A stretch of 64,000 bases of DNA from Streptomyces sp. DT2A-34 (lineage in GTDB: Bacteria > Actinomycetota > Actinomycetes > Streptomycetales > Streptomycetaceae): contig NZ_JASTWJ010000001.1 in NCBI RefSeq assembly GCF_030499515.1, positions 496,001-560,000 on the forward strand, in the 5' to 3' direction. The translations under genes were made by a program, and so were the position numbers. Shown here in pieces: positions 1-58,367 of this stretch. Position 1 is the first letter of the stretch. The number at the start of each line of letters is the position of its first letter. The notes beneath the pieces are model-generated. The model had not been told where the DNA came from and did not search any database. It saw only the letters and a program-made list of their open reading frames with translations.

Positions 1-22229
<22,229 letters not shown>

Positions 22230-22254
22230 CGCGCTTCCTTCTGGGGGTCGGCCG

Positions 22255-50181
<27,927 letters not shown>

Positions 50182-50188
50182 TGGTCCG

Positions 50189-50194
50189 TCCTCA
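50189..50194 (-). promoter_or_regulatory. Ribosome binding site for the GTG start of the second PKS
   Basis: TGAGGA on the minus strand, seven bases ahead of GTG 50181. The overlapping ATG at the same place is out of frame with the PKS, so GTG is the only sensible start. Confidence 0.6.
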
Positions 50195-50200
50195 TTTCAC

Positions 50201-50236
50201 GCGGGCACAACAAGTCATGCGGGCACAGCAAGTCAC
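50201..50236. repeat. 18-bp tandem repeat at the junction of the first and second PKS genes
   Basis: gcgggcacaacaagtcat (50201-50218) is followed directly by gcgggcacagcaagtcac (50219-50236); 16 of 18 bases match. The second copy includes the stop codon of the first PKS, the first copy lies in the 51-bp gap. Confidence 0.85.
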
Positions 50237-53200
50237 GAAGGGTCGAGCAACTCGTCGTCGATGATCGACAGGAGGTCCTCGACGGAGGCGCTGTTGATGT
50301 CGTCCTCGGAGGAACGCGGCGCGGCCGGCGTGCGCAGGCTCGCGAGGACCTTTTCCAGGCGTTCCCGGACGGCGTCCTGGTCGGCGGCCGGCGCGGAGGG
50401 CAACGCCGCCTCCAGCCGGGTGAGTTCGGTCAGTGCCGAGCCGGTGGGTGCGGCGAGCCGGGACAGCAGGTGTTCGGCCACGGCGCGCGGCGTCGGGTGG
50501 TCGAAGACCAGCCCGGACGGGACCGGCAGGCCGGTGGCGGCCCTGATCCGGTCGCGCATCTCGACGGCGGTCAGCGAGTCGAAGCCCTGGTCGCGGAACG
50601 CCTTGTCGACGCTGATCGAGTCGACGCCGGGGTGTCCGAGGACGGCGGCGGCCTGGGTGCGCACCAGGTCGAGCACGGTGGCGGTCCGTTCGTCCTCGGG
50701 CAGGGCGGAGAGCCGGTCGGCGAGGGCGGGGGCCTCACCGGCCTGGTCCTCGTCCATGTCCGTGAGGGCCCGGTTGAACTCCGGGATCTCCGTCAGGAGG
50801 GGCGCGGGGCGGGCGGCGGTGAAGCCGGGGGCGAAGCGTCGCCAGTCCGTGCGGGTGACGGTCAGGACGGTCTCGCCGTCCGCGACCGCCTCGCTCAGCG
50901 CGGTCAGCGCGAGCCGCGGCTCCATCGGCAGCATGCCGTGTCGGCGCAGTTGTTCGGCCGTCTCGGGGTCGGCGGCCATGCCGGCGCCGTCCCAGGTGCC
51001 CCACTGGAGGGAGGTCGCGGGGTGTCCCTGGGCGCGGCGCAGTTGGGCGAGGCCGTCGAGGTAGGCGTTGGCGGCGGCGTAGGCGGGCTGTCCGCCGCTG
51101 CCCCAGGCTGCCGCGCCCGAGGAGAACAGGACGAACGCGTCGAGGTCCGAGGTGAGTTCGTGCAGGTGGCGGGCCGCGGTGAGCTTGGCGGTCAGTACGG
51201 CGTGCAGCCGCTCGGGGGTGAGGGAGGCGATGGGTCCGTCGCCGGTGTCGATGCCGGCGGCGTGCACGACCGCGGTGAGGCTGGGGATGCCGGCCAGCAG
51301 TTCGCGTACGGCTTCGCGGTCGGCGACGTCGCAGGCCCGTACGGTCACCTCGGCGCCGTACTCCGTCAAGCGGGCCACGAGCTCGTCGGCGCCGGGTGCC
51401 TGCGGGCCCCGGCGGCTGGCGAGGACGAGGTGCTCGGCGCCCCGGGCGGCCAGTGCCTCGGCGACCGCGCCGCCGAGTGCGCCGGTGCCGCCGGTGATCA
51501 GGACCGTGCCCGAGGGTGTCCATCCTCCGGTGCGGCCCGCGCGGGGTGCGGGTATCAGGCGGCGGCCGAGGACGGCGTCGCCGCGCACGGCCAGCTGGTC
51601 CTCGCCGAGCGGGTTGCCCAGGGCGGCGCGCAGTCCTCGCGCGTCGACGCTTTCGGGCAGGTCGACGAGGCCGCCCCAGCGCCGCGGGTGCTCCAGCGCG
51701 ACGACCCGGCCGAGGCCCCAGAGCGCCGTCTGCGCGGGGTCGGTCACCGGGTCGCCGTCGCCGGTCGACACCGCGCCCCGGGTCACGGCCCACAGGGGCG
51801 CGGGGACGTCGGCGTCGCCGAGCGCCTGGACGAGTGCGAGGGTGGCGGAGAGGGCGTAGGGGGTGTCGTCGCCCGACGTCTGCGGGCCCGTGCCCAGCAG
51901 CGACACGACGCCCGTGCCGGGGAAGCCGCGCAGCCGCTCCGCGAGCGCCGTGCGGTCCGGCGCGCCGACCTCCAGGACCGTGGCGCCCAGGGCGTCCACG
52001 ACCGCCGAGGTCCAGGCGTCCCGCTCCCCCGCCGGTACGACGACGAGCCACGCGCCGGGCACGTCACCTGGTGGCGGGGACAACCGGGTCCAGGACTCGC
52101 GGTAGCGCCAGCCGTCCAGAGCGGAACGGCCCTGCCTGCGGGAGCGCCAGGACGCCAGCGCGGGAGCCACGGCGGCGGCGGTGTCGGGGGCCAGGTCGAG
52201 CTCGGCGGCCAGGTCGCCGCCGTCGACGAGGTCCCAGAACTCCGCGTCGACCGGGTCGGCGGGGCGGGCGGCGGGCTCGGGCCAGTAGCGCTGCCGCTGG
52301 AAGGGGTACGTGGGCAGGTCGACGCGGTGTGCGTCGGTGCCGTCGAAGAGAGGCGCCCAGTCGACGTGCGTCCCGGCGGTGTACAGCCGGGCCAGGGCGG
52401 TCACCGCGGCGGCCTCCTCCGGGCGGTCCTTGCGCAGTAGCGCGACTACCGGCACGTCGTCGGCTGGGGCTGTGCCGGAGAGGTCGTCGAGCGCGTCACG
52501 TACCAGCGCGGACAGCACCCCGTCCGGGCCCAGTTCCAGGAAGGCCGTCGCGCCCTGGTCGCCCAGGGTCCGTACCCCGTCGTGGAAGCGGACCGTCTCG
52601 CGGACATGGCGGACCCAGTAGTCCGGCGAGGTCAGCTCGCCGGGCGCGGCGAGCCGGCCGGTCAGGTTCGACACCACCGGAATGCGCGGCTCGGCGGCCG
52701 GTACGTCGGCGACGGCGGCCCTGAAGTCCTCCAGCATCGGGTTCATCAAGGGCGAGTGAAACGCATGGCTGACCAGGAGACGCCTAGTCTTGCGGCCGGG
52801 GAACCGCTCGACGAGCGTGCGCACTTCGGCCTCGTCGCCCGCGACGACCAGCGAGCGGGGGCCGTTGACGGCGGCGATCGACACCAGGTCCGTCAGGTGC
52901 GGCAGCACCTCGTCCTCGGTGGCCTCGACGGCGACCATCGCGCCGCCGGCCGGCAGTTCCTGCATCAGCCGGGCCCGCGCGGACACCAAGCGGCAGGCGT
53001 CGGCCAGGGTGAACACGCCCGCGACGTGGGCGGCGGCGATCTCGCCGATGGAGTGCCCGGCGACGAAGGAGGGGGTCACCCCGAGGGACTCGACGAGGCG
53101 GTACAGCGCGACCTCGACGGCGAACAGGGCGGGCTGGGTGTGCCGGGTCTCGTTCAGCGCGTCGGCGTCATGGCCCCACATCACCTCGCTCAGCCCGGGG

Positions 53201-56200
53201 TCCAGTTCGGCGAGGGCGGCGTCGAACGCGGCCGCGAACACCGGGAACCGTTCGTACAACTCCCGGCCCATGCCCAGCCGTTGCGAGCCCTGTCCGGAGA
53301 AGAGGAGCGCGAGCTGCCGGTCCTGGGCCGTGCCGCGCGCGATCTCGGTGCCGTCGGCGAGCACCGCCCGGTGCTCCAGCGCGGTCCGGGTCGTCGCCAG
53401 CGACAGCGCCACGTCCAGCGGGGCCGCCTCCAGCGCGGCCAGGCGGTCGAGCTGGGTGTCGAGGGCTGGGGCGGTCCGGGCCGACACGACCCAGGGCACG
53501 ACGGAGGGCGCAACCGAGGGCGCGTCCGCCGGATCGTCCGGCTCGGCCTCGGGCGCGGATGCGGAGGCGGGGGCCTCCTCCAGGATCAGGTGCGCGTTGG
53601 TGCCGCTGACGCCGAAGCCGGAGACGCCGGCCCGGCGGGGGCGGCCGGGGGCTGTCCACGCGGTGGGGGCGGTGAGGAGTTCGACGCCGCCCGTGCTCCA
53701 GTCGACGAGGGTGGAGGGGGCGGTGACGTGCAGGGTCTTGGGCAGGACGCCGTGGCGCAGGGCCAGCACCGTCTTGATGACAGAGGCGACGCCGGCCGCG
53801 GCCTGGGTGTGGCCGATGTTGGACTTGACCGAGCCGAGCCACAGCGGCCGGTCGGCGGGCCGGTCCTGGCCGTAGGCGGCGATGAGCGCCTGAGCCTCGA
53901 TGGGGTCGCCGAGCGTGGTTCCGGTGCCGTGGGCCTCGACGGCGTCGATGCCGGAGGGGGTGAGTCCGGCGGCGGCGAGCGCCTGGCCGATGACCCGTTG
54001 CTGGGAGGGCCCGTTGGGTGCGGTCAGGCCGTTGGAGGCGCCGTCCTGGTTGACGGCGCTGCCGCGCAGCACGGCCAGCACGCGGTGTCCGTTGCGGCGC
54101 GCGTCGGACAGGCGTTCCAGTACGACGAGGCCGGCGCCCTCGGACCAGCCGGTGCCGTCGGCGCTGTCGCTGAACGCCTTGCAGCGCCCGTCGGCGGAGA
54201 GGCCGCCCTGCCGGGAGAACTCGACGAACGTGGCCGGCGTCGACATGACGGTGACGCCGCCGGCCAGCGCGAGGGAGCACTCGCCCTGGCGCAGTGAGCG
54301 TGCCGCCCAGTGCAGGGCCACCAGGGAGGAGGAGCAGGCGGTGTCGACGGTCACGGCGGGGCCCTGCAGGCCGAGGGTGTAGGCGATGCGACCGGAGACG
54401 ACGCTGCCGGCGGTGCCGGTGGTCCAGTACCCCTCGGTGCCCTCGGGCGCGGCGGTCAGGCCGGTGCCGTAGTCGTGGTACATGACGCCGGTGAACACGC
54501 CGCCGTCGGTGCCGCGCAGCGTCGCCGGGTCGATGCCGGCGCGTTCCAGGGCCTCCCAGGACACCTCGAGGAGCAGCCGCTGCTGGGGGTCCATGGCCAG
54601 GGCCTCGCGCGGTGAGATGCCGAAGAAACCGGCGTCGAAGTCGGCGGCGTCGTAGAGGAATCCTCCGTGGCGGGTGTGGCTGGCGCCGGCGGCGAGGGCG
54701 TCCAGGTCCCAGTCGCGGTCGGTGGGGAACGCGGACACGACGTCCGTGCCGGTGTCGACGATCCGCCACAGGTCCTCGGGGGAGGTGATGCCGCCGGGGA
54801 AGCGGCAGGCCATGCCGACGATCGCGATCGGTTCGTCCAGCGGTACGGGTGCGGCGTCGGTGGGCGCCGTGGCGGGGCGTTCGCCGAGGAGTTCGGCCCT
54901 GAGGTGGCGGGCGAGCGCGGTGGGCGTCGGGTGGTCGAAGGCGACCGGTACGGCCAGGTGCAGGCCGGTGGCGGTGGTGAGCCGGTTGCGGAGGTCCACG
55001 GCGTGGGCGGAGGTGAGGCCGAGTTCTCGGAACGTCCTGCGCGGGGCGACGCGTTCGGTGCCGGTCAGGGCGAGCACGGCGGCGACCTCGGTGCGTACGA
55101 GGTCGAGCAGGAAGGTGTCGCGCTCCTCCGGTGTCCGGGCCGTGAGCTGCTGCCGCAGTTCGGTCAGCCGGTGATCGTCCGGTGCCGTCAGGGGTGCGGA
55201 GACGTCGATCAGTCCGCGCAGCAGCGGGGGCACTTCGGCCTGTGCGGTGCGCTCGCGCAGGGCGGCGCTGTCGATGCGCATGATCACGGCCTGGGTCATC
55301 CCGGCCCCGGTGGCGATGTCGAACATCGCCGTGAACTCCTGGTGGGGCAGGTCACGCACGTGGCCCGTGGTGGTGGGCGCGTCGGGGGAACCGGCGGCGA
55401 GGAACAGGGCGGGCAGGCCGCGGTCGCGGCGGTAGCAGGCCAGCGCGTCGAGGAAGGCGTTGGCCGCCGCGTGCTCCTGCGAGCCGGGCAGGCCGAGGGC
55501 GCCGGCGACGGTGGACAGCATCACGAAGGCGCGTACGTCGCCGTCCTTGGTGAGCTGGTGCAGGTTGACCGCGCCGGAGACAGCCGTGCGGAACGCGTCG
55601 TGTGCGCCTGGCTCGGTGGCGCCGGGGGCGTCCGCGTACTCGCCGTCGCAGTGGACGACCGCGCCGACGGGCCGCTTCAGTCGGCCCAGAGCTTCGGCGA
55701 GGGCCTTGCGGTCGGTCACGTCGCAGGCGGCGACGGCCACCCGGGCCCCGAGTGCGGTGAGTTCGCCCTCCAGCCGGGCGGTGGTGTCGTCGCCCCGGCC
55801 GCGGGGGCTGATCAGCAGCAGGTGCCGGGCGCCGTAGGCGGCGACGAGGTGCCGGGCCAGGGCGGCGCCCAGTGGGCCGGCCGCGCCCGTGACGACGACG
55901 GTGCGCTGGGGGTCGACTCCTTGCGCGATGCCGGAGTTGACGGTGGCGGACACCCGCTTCAGACGCGGTGCCAGCACGCTTGCGGAACGCACTGCGAGCT
56001 GCGGCTCGTCGGTGGCGACGGCGGACGGCAGCACGCCGGGCGCGGTGTCGTCGGCGTCGATGTCGACGAGGGTGAACCGGTGCGGGTGGGCCACCTGCAG
56101 TGAGCGGAGCAGCCCCCACACCGGGGCGTGCAGGAGGTCGCGCACGCCTTCCTCGCCGGCGGCGACCGCGTTGCGGGTGAGCACGACCAGGCGGCAGGGG

Positions 56201-58104
56201 GCGAGGCGGTCGTCGCCGGCCCAGGTCTGGAGGATGTCGCGCACCTCGTCGGTGGCCGTGTGCGCGGCACGGGCGAGTCGGCCGCCGGGGTCCAGGTCGT
56301 CGGGGAGGCACAGCACGGCCACGTCCGGCGCGGGCTCGCCGTCCGCCAGGGCGGTGTGCAGGGCGGCGGCATCGGTGTGCGGGGTGACCTGGAGTCCGGT
56401 GGCGGTGAGGGCGGCGGTGAGGCCGAAGCGGTCCGGTCCCACGACGGCCCAGCGTGCGGCGGCCTGGAGTCCGGCGGTGCGTAGCGAGGGCAGTGGCGCC
56501 CAGTCCATGCGCAGCAGTGCCTCGTGCTGGCCGCCGCTCGCCGCGCGCAGCCGTGCGGGGCGCTCGCGCAGGACGTGCCGGGTGATCTTGCCGGAGCTGG
56601 TGCGCGGGATGTGGTCGATCTCGTAGACGGCCTCGGGCACCTTGAAGCCGGACAGTTGGGCGCGGCAGGCGTCGTAGAGCTGTTCCGGGTCGAAGCCGTC
56701 CTCGGCGGGGACGACGAAGGCGATGGGCACCTCGCCGAGCACGTCGTGCGGGGTGCCGACGACGGCGGCGTCGAAGACGCCGGGCACCTTCAGCAGGACC
56801 TGCTCCACCTCGCCGGGGTGGATGTTCTCGCTGCCGCGGATGATGAGTTCCTTCACCCGGCCGGTGATGGTGAGGTAGCCGAACGCGTCGCGGCGCGCGA
56901 GGTCGCCGGTGCGGTACCAGCCGCCCGGCATCGCCTGTGCGGTGGCCTCGGGCTGGTTGTGGTAGCCGAGCATGAGGTTGGGGCCGCGCACCCAGACCTC
57001 GCCCTCGGCGCCCTGCGCGACGTCCTCGGCCGTGTCGGGGTCGACCAGACGCACCGTCACCCCGGGCACGGGCAGTCCGCAGGAGCCGGGGATGCGGGTG
57101 CCGTGCGGCCAGTTGACGGTGATGAGGCCGCAGGTCTCGGTGGAGCCGTAGCCGTCGAGGAGGGGGATGCCGAAGACCGTCTCGAACTCGGCGCGCAGCG
57201 GGGTGGGGCAGTTGGAGCCGGCGGTGAGGCAGCGGGTGAGGGTGGTCGCGCCGGGGGGCGCGGGGCGTGAGCGGGCCGCCTCCAGGAGGTGGTGGTACAT
57301 GGTCGGGACGCCGGCCATGAAGGTGTACGTGTCCTCGTCGAGGGCGTGCAGCACCTCGTCGGCGGAGAAGCCGTCGAGGAGGCGTGCGGTGGCGCCGGTC
57401 GCGGTCACGCCGATCACGCACAGCACGTGGGCCAGGGAGTGGTGCAGCGGCAGCGGCCACAGCACCGTGTCGTCCTCCGAGAGGCCGACGACAGGTGCGT
57501 AGCAGGCGGCGACCGACCACAGGCAAGAGCGCTGGGTCGACAGCACGCCCTTGGGCTTGCCGGTGGTGCCGGAGGTGTAGAGCATGAACGCGGCCTCGTC
57601 CAGGCCCTGGTCGTCGCGGGCGGGCTGCGCCGGGTCGCGGCCGACGAGGTCGTCGTACGACACCAACGCGCCGCTGCCCGGGCGAGGTTCGGGGGCGTCG
57701 CCGGTGACGACGACCCTGAGGTAGGGGCGGCCGGGCAGCAGGGTGCGTACCTGCTCCAGGTGGGCAGGGTCGGTGATGACCACGCGGGCGCCGCTGTCGT
57801 CGGCGGCGTAGGCGAGTTCGGCGTCGGCGCAGTGCGGGTTGAACGGCACGGCGACGCCGCCGGCACGGGTGACGGCGAGGTAGCTCTCGACGATCTCGAC
57901 GCCGTTGCCGAGGTGGATCAGCGCGCGGTCGCCGGGTTGCAGGCCCAGGTCGGCCAGATGTCCGCCGAGGCGCCGGGTGCGCCGCTCCAGCTCCGCGTAC
58001 GTCACGGTCCGCCGGTGGTCCTGGAAGGCGACCTTGCCGGGGATGCGCTCGGCGTGATCGCGGAGCAGGTCGGACAGGGGCCGGATCAGTTCGGTGCGAA
58101 ACAT
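50233..58104 (-). CDS. PKS loading module (CoA ligase-dead KR-ACP) plus extension module 1, 2623 aa
   Basis: First PKS. ATG 58104 follows GAGGGA (58116-58121). Residues 1 to about 515 are an acyl-CoA ligase/adenylation domain: YTSGTTGKPKG at 176-186, YGSTE at 319-323, YRTGD from 397, and the C-terminal catalytic Lys506 in SSGK. It should activate a carboxylic acid starter. Residues about 525-950 have the two-part fold of a KR, but the active site is destroyed (Tyr to His878, Ser to Thr, Lys to Ala). The loading ACP has Ser1032 in LGLTS. Module 1 (from about 1090) has KS Cys1257, malonyl AT (HAFH 1780-1783), an A-type KR with Trp motif and Tyr2342, no DH, and ACP Ser2510. Residues about 2555-2623 are an acidic docking tail. 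A ligase-led loading module beside a chorismatase resembles the rapamycin/FK506 start, but without their enoylreductase. Transcribed away from the chorismatase. Confidence 0.97.
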   Translation of the reverse strand: MFRTELIRPLSDLLRDHAERIPGKVAFQDHRRTVTYAELERRTRRLGGHLADLGLQPGDRALIHLGNGVEIVESYLAVTRAGGVAVPFNPHCADAELAYAADDSGARVVITDPAHLEQVRTLLPGRPYLRVVVTGDAPEPRPGSGALVSYDDLVGRDPAQPARDDQGLDEAAFMLYTSGTTGKPKGVLSTQRSCLWSVAACYAPVVGLSEDDTVLWPLPLHHSLAHVLCVIGVTATGATARLLDGFSADEVLHALDEDTYTFMAGVPTMYHHLLEAARSRPAPPGATTLTRCLTAGSNCPTPLRAEFETVFGIPLLDGYGSTETCGLITVNWPHGTRIPGSCGLPVPGVTVRLVDPDTAEDVAQGAEGEVWVRGPNLMLGYHNQPEATAQAMPGGWYRTGDLARRDAFGYLTITGRVKELIIRGSENIHPGEVEQVLLKVPGVFDAAVVGTPHDVLGEVPIAFVVPAEDGFDPEQLYDACRAQLSGFKVPEAVYEIDHIPRTSSGKITRHVLRERPARLRAASGGQHEALLRMDWAPLPSLRTAGLQAAARWAVVGPDRFGLTAALTATGLQVTPHTDAAALHTALADGEPAPDVAVLCLPDDLDPGGRLARAAHTATDEVRDILQTWAGDDRLAPCRLVVLTRNAVAAGEEGVRDLLHAPVWGLLRSLQVAHPHRFTLVDIDADDTAPGVLPSAVATDEPQLAVRSASVLAPRLKRVSATVNSGIAQGVDPQRTVVVTGAAGPLGAALARHLVAAYGARHLLLISPRGRGDDTTARLEGELTALGARVAVAACDVTDRKALAEALGRLKRPVGAVVHCDGEYADAPGATEPGAHDAFRTAVSGAVNLHQLTKDGDVRAFVMLSTVAGALGLPGSQEHAAANAFLDALACYRRDRGLPALFLAAGSPDAPTTTGHVRDLPHQEFTAMFDIATGAGMTQAVIMRIDSAALRERTAQAEVPPLLRGLIDVSAPLTAPDDHRLTELRQQLTARTPEERDTFLLDLVRTEVAAVLALTGTERVAPRRTFRELGLTSAHAVDLRNRLTTATGLHLAVPVAFDHPTPTALARHLRAELLGERPATAPTDAAPVPLDEPIAIVGMACRFPGGITSPEDLWRIVDTGTDVVSAFPTDRDWDLDALAAGASHTRHGGFLYDAADFDAGFFGISPREALAMDPQQRLLLEVSWEALERAGIDPATLRGTDGGVFTGVMYHDYGTGLTAAPEGTEGYWTTGTAGSVVSGRIAYTLGLQGPAVTVDTACSSSLVALHWAARSLRQGECSLALAGGVTVMSTPATFVEFSRQGGLSADGRCKAFSDSADGTGWSEGAGLVVLERLSDARRNGHRVLAVLRGSAVNQDGASNGLTAPNGPSQQRVIGQALAAAGLTPSGIDAVEAHGTGTTLGDPIEAQALIAAYGQDRPADRPLWLGSVKSNIGHTQAAAGVASVIKTVLALRHGVLPKTLHVTAPSTLVDWSTGGVELLTAPTAWTAPGRPRRAGVSGFGVSGTNAHLILEEAPASASAPEAEPDDPADAPSVAPSVVPWVVSARTAPALDTQLDRLAALEAAPLDVALSLATTRTALEHRAVLADGTEIARGTAQDRQLALLFSGQGSQRLGMGRELYERFPVFAAAFDAALAELDPGLSEVMWGHDADALNETRHTQPALFAVEVALYRLVESLGVTPSFVAGHSIGEIAAAHVAGVFTLADACRLVSARARLMQELPAGGAMVAVEATEDEVLPHLTDLVSIAAVNGPRSLVVAGDEAEVRTLVERFPGRKTRRLLVSHAFHSPLMNPMLEDFRAAVADVPAAEPRIPVVSNLTGRLAAPGELTSPDYWVRHVRETVRFHDGVRTLGDQGATAFLELGPDGVLSALVRDALDDLSGTAPADDVPVVALLRKDRPEEAAAVTALARLYTAGTHVDWAPLFDGTDAHRVDLPTYPFQRQRYWPEPAARPADPVDAEFWDLVDGGDLAAELDLAPDTAAAVAPALASWRSRRQGRSALDGWRYRESWTRLSPPPGDVPGAWLVVVPAGERDAWTSAVVDALGATVLEVGAPDRTALAERLRGFPGTGVVSLLGTGPQTSGDDTPYALSATLALVQALGDADVPAPLWAVTRGAVSTGDGDPVTDPAQTALWGLGRVVALEHPRRWGGLVDLPESVDARGLRAALGNPLGEDQLAVRGDAVLGRRLIPAPRAGRTGGWTPSGTVLITGGTGALGGAVAEALAARGAEHLVLASRRGPQAPGADELVARLTEYGAEVTVRACDVADREAVRELLAGIPSLTAVVHAAGIDTGDGPIASLTPERLHAVLTAKLTAARHLHELTSDLDAFVLFSSGAAAWGSGGQPAYAAANAYLDGLAQLRRAQGHPATSLQWGTWDGAGMAADPETAEQLRRHGMLPMEPRLALTALSEAVADGETVLTVTRTDWRRFAPGFTAARPAPLLTEIPEFNRALTDMDEDQAGEAPALADRLSALPEDERTATVLDLVRTQAAAVLGHPGVDSISVDKAFRDQGFDSLTAVEMRDRIRAATGLPVPSGLVFDHPTPRAVAEHLLSRLAAPTGSALTELTRLEAALPSAPAADQDAVRERLEKVLASLRTPAAPRSSEDDINSASVEDLLSIIDDELLDPS
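50236..54840 (-). other. PKS module 1: KS-AT(malonyl)-KR(A-type)-ACP
   Basis: The KS has DTACSSS with Cys1257. The AT has GHSIG and HAFH, so malonyl-CoA is predicted. There is no dehydratase between AT and KR. The KR lacks LDD, has Trp in AAWGSGG and Tyr2342, with Gln three residues before the Tyr, which fits A1-type. Predicted product: beta-hydroxy group next to the starter ring. Confidence 0.88.
54841..58104 (-). other. PKS loading module: CoA ligase - inactive KR - ACP
   Basis: The ligase domain keeps all core adenylation motifs and should be active. The following KR-like didomain has a Rossmann motif (TGAAGPLG, about residue 735) and the Asn after the active-site Tyr position, but Lys, Ser and Tyr of the catalytic set are Ala, Thr and His. 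No reduction of the starter is expected here. The ACP Ser1032 is present, so the ring acid can be tethered. Confidence 0.9.
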
Positions 58105-58367
58105 TCCGACGACGCTCCCTCATTACGGGCGACAGGCGCGATGCTGACGTCGAGCATGCCCGAACAACAAGTAGGAAAAATCCGAGTCCTCGGGCCGCCG
58201 GAAGGGCTCCCCCTATCGAATCCGGGGCACCGGGCGGAACCACCCCTATGACCCCCCTATCCGCACGCAGCTCCAAAGGTCCACGCCGGGCGGGCCCGAA
58301 ATGCCCGTACTGCGGGTGCTACGAATGAGGCCGATCGATTTCCTGATCCCGAGAAGGGCGTTCTTCG
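58105..58367. promoter_or_regulatory. Divergent intergenic region between PKS and chorismatase
   Basis: 263 bp with no gene. It separates the start of the first PKS (minus) from the chorismatase (plus), so both promoters should lie here. The middle part is richer in A/T than its surroundings (for example 58166-58183). I cannot assign -10/-35 boxes with confidence. Confidence 0.6.
58209..58262. promoter_or_regulatory. Three phased CCCCTAT repeats, candidate operator
   Basis: CCCCTAT occurs at 58210-58216, 58243-58249 and 58254-58260, all in the same orientation. Start-to-start spacing is 33 and 11 bp, close to whole helical turns, so all three would face one side of the DNA. A related GCCCTAT is at 59436-59442, upstream of the hydroxylase. 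The LAL regulator of this cluster is the obvious candidate ligand, which is inference only. Confidence 0.4.

Noticed and set aside
50192..50218. Eight-codon ATG open frame in the gap between first and second PKS
   Set aside because: Very short and without a ribosome site; arises from the tandem repeat.
55352..58276. Minus-strand open frame of 974 codons overlapping the loading module in another frame
   Set aside because: Low-complexity Arg/Pro sequence; the ligase, KR and ACP motifs are all in the frame of 50233-58104.
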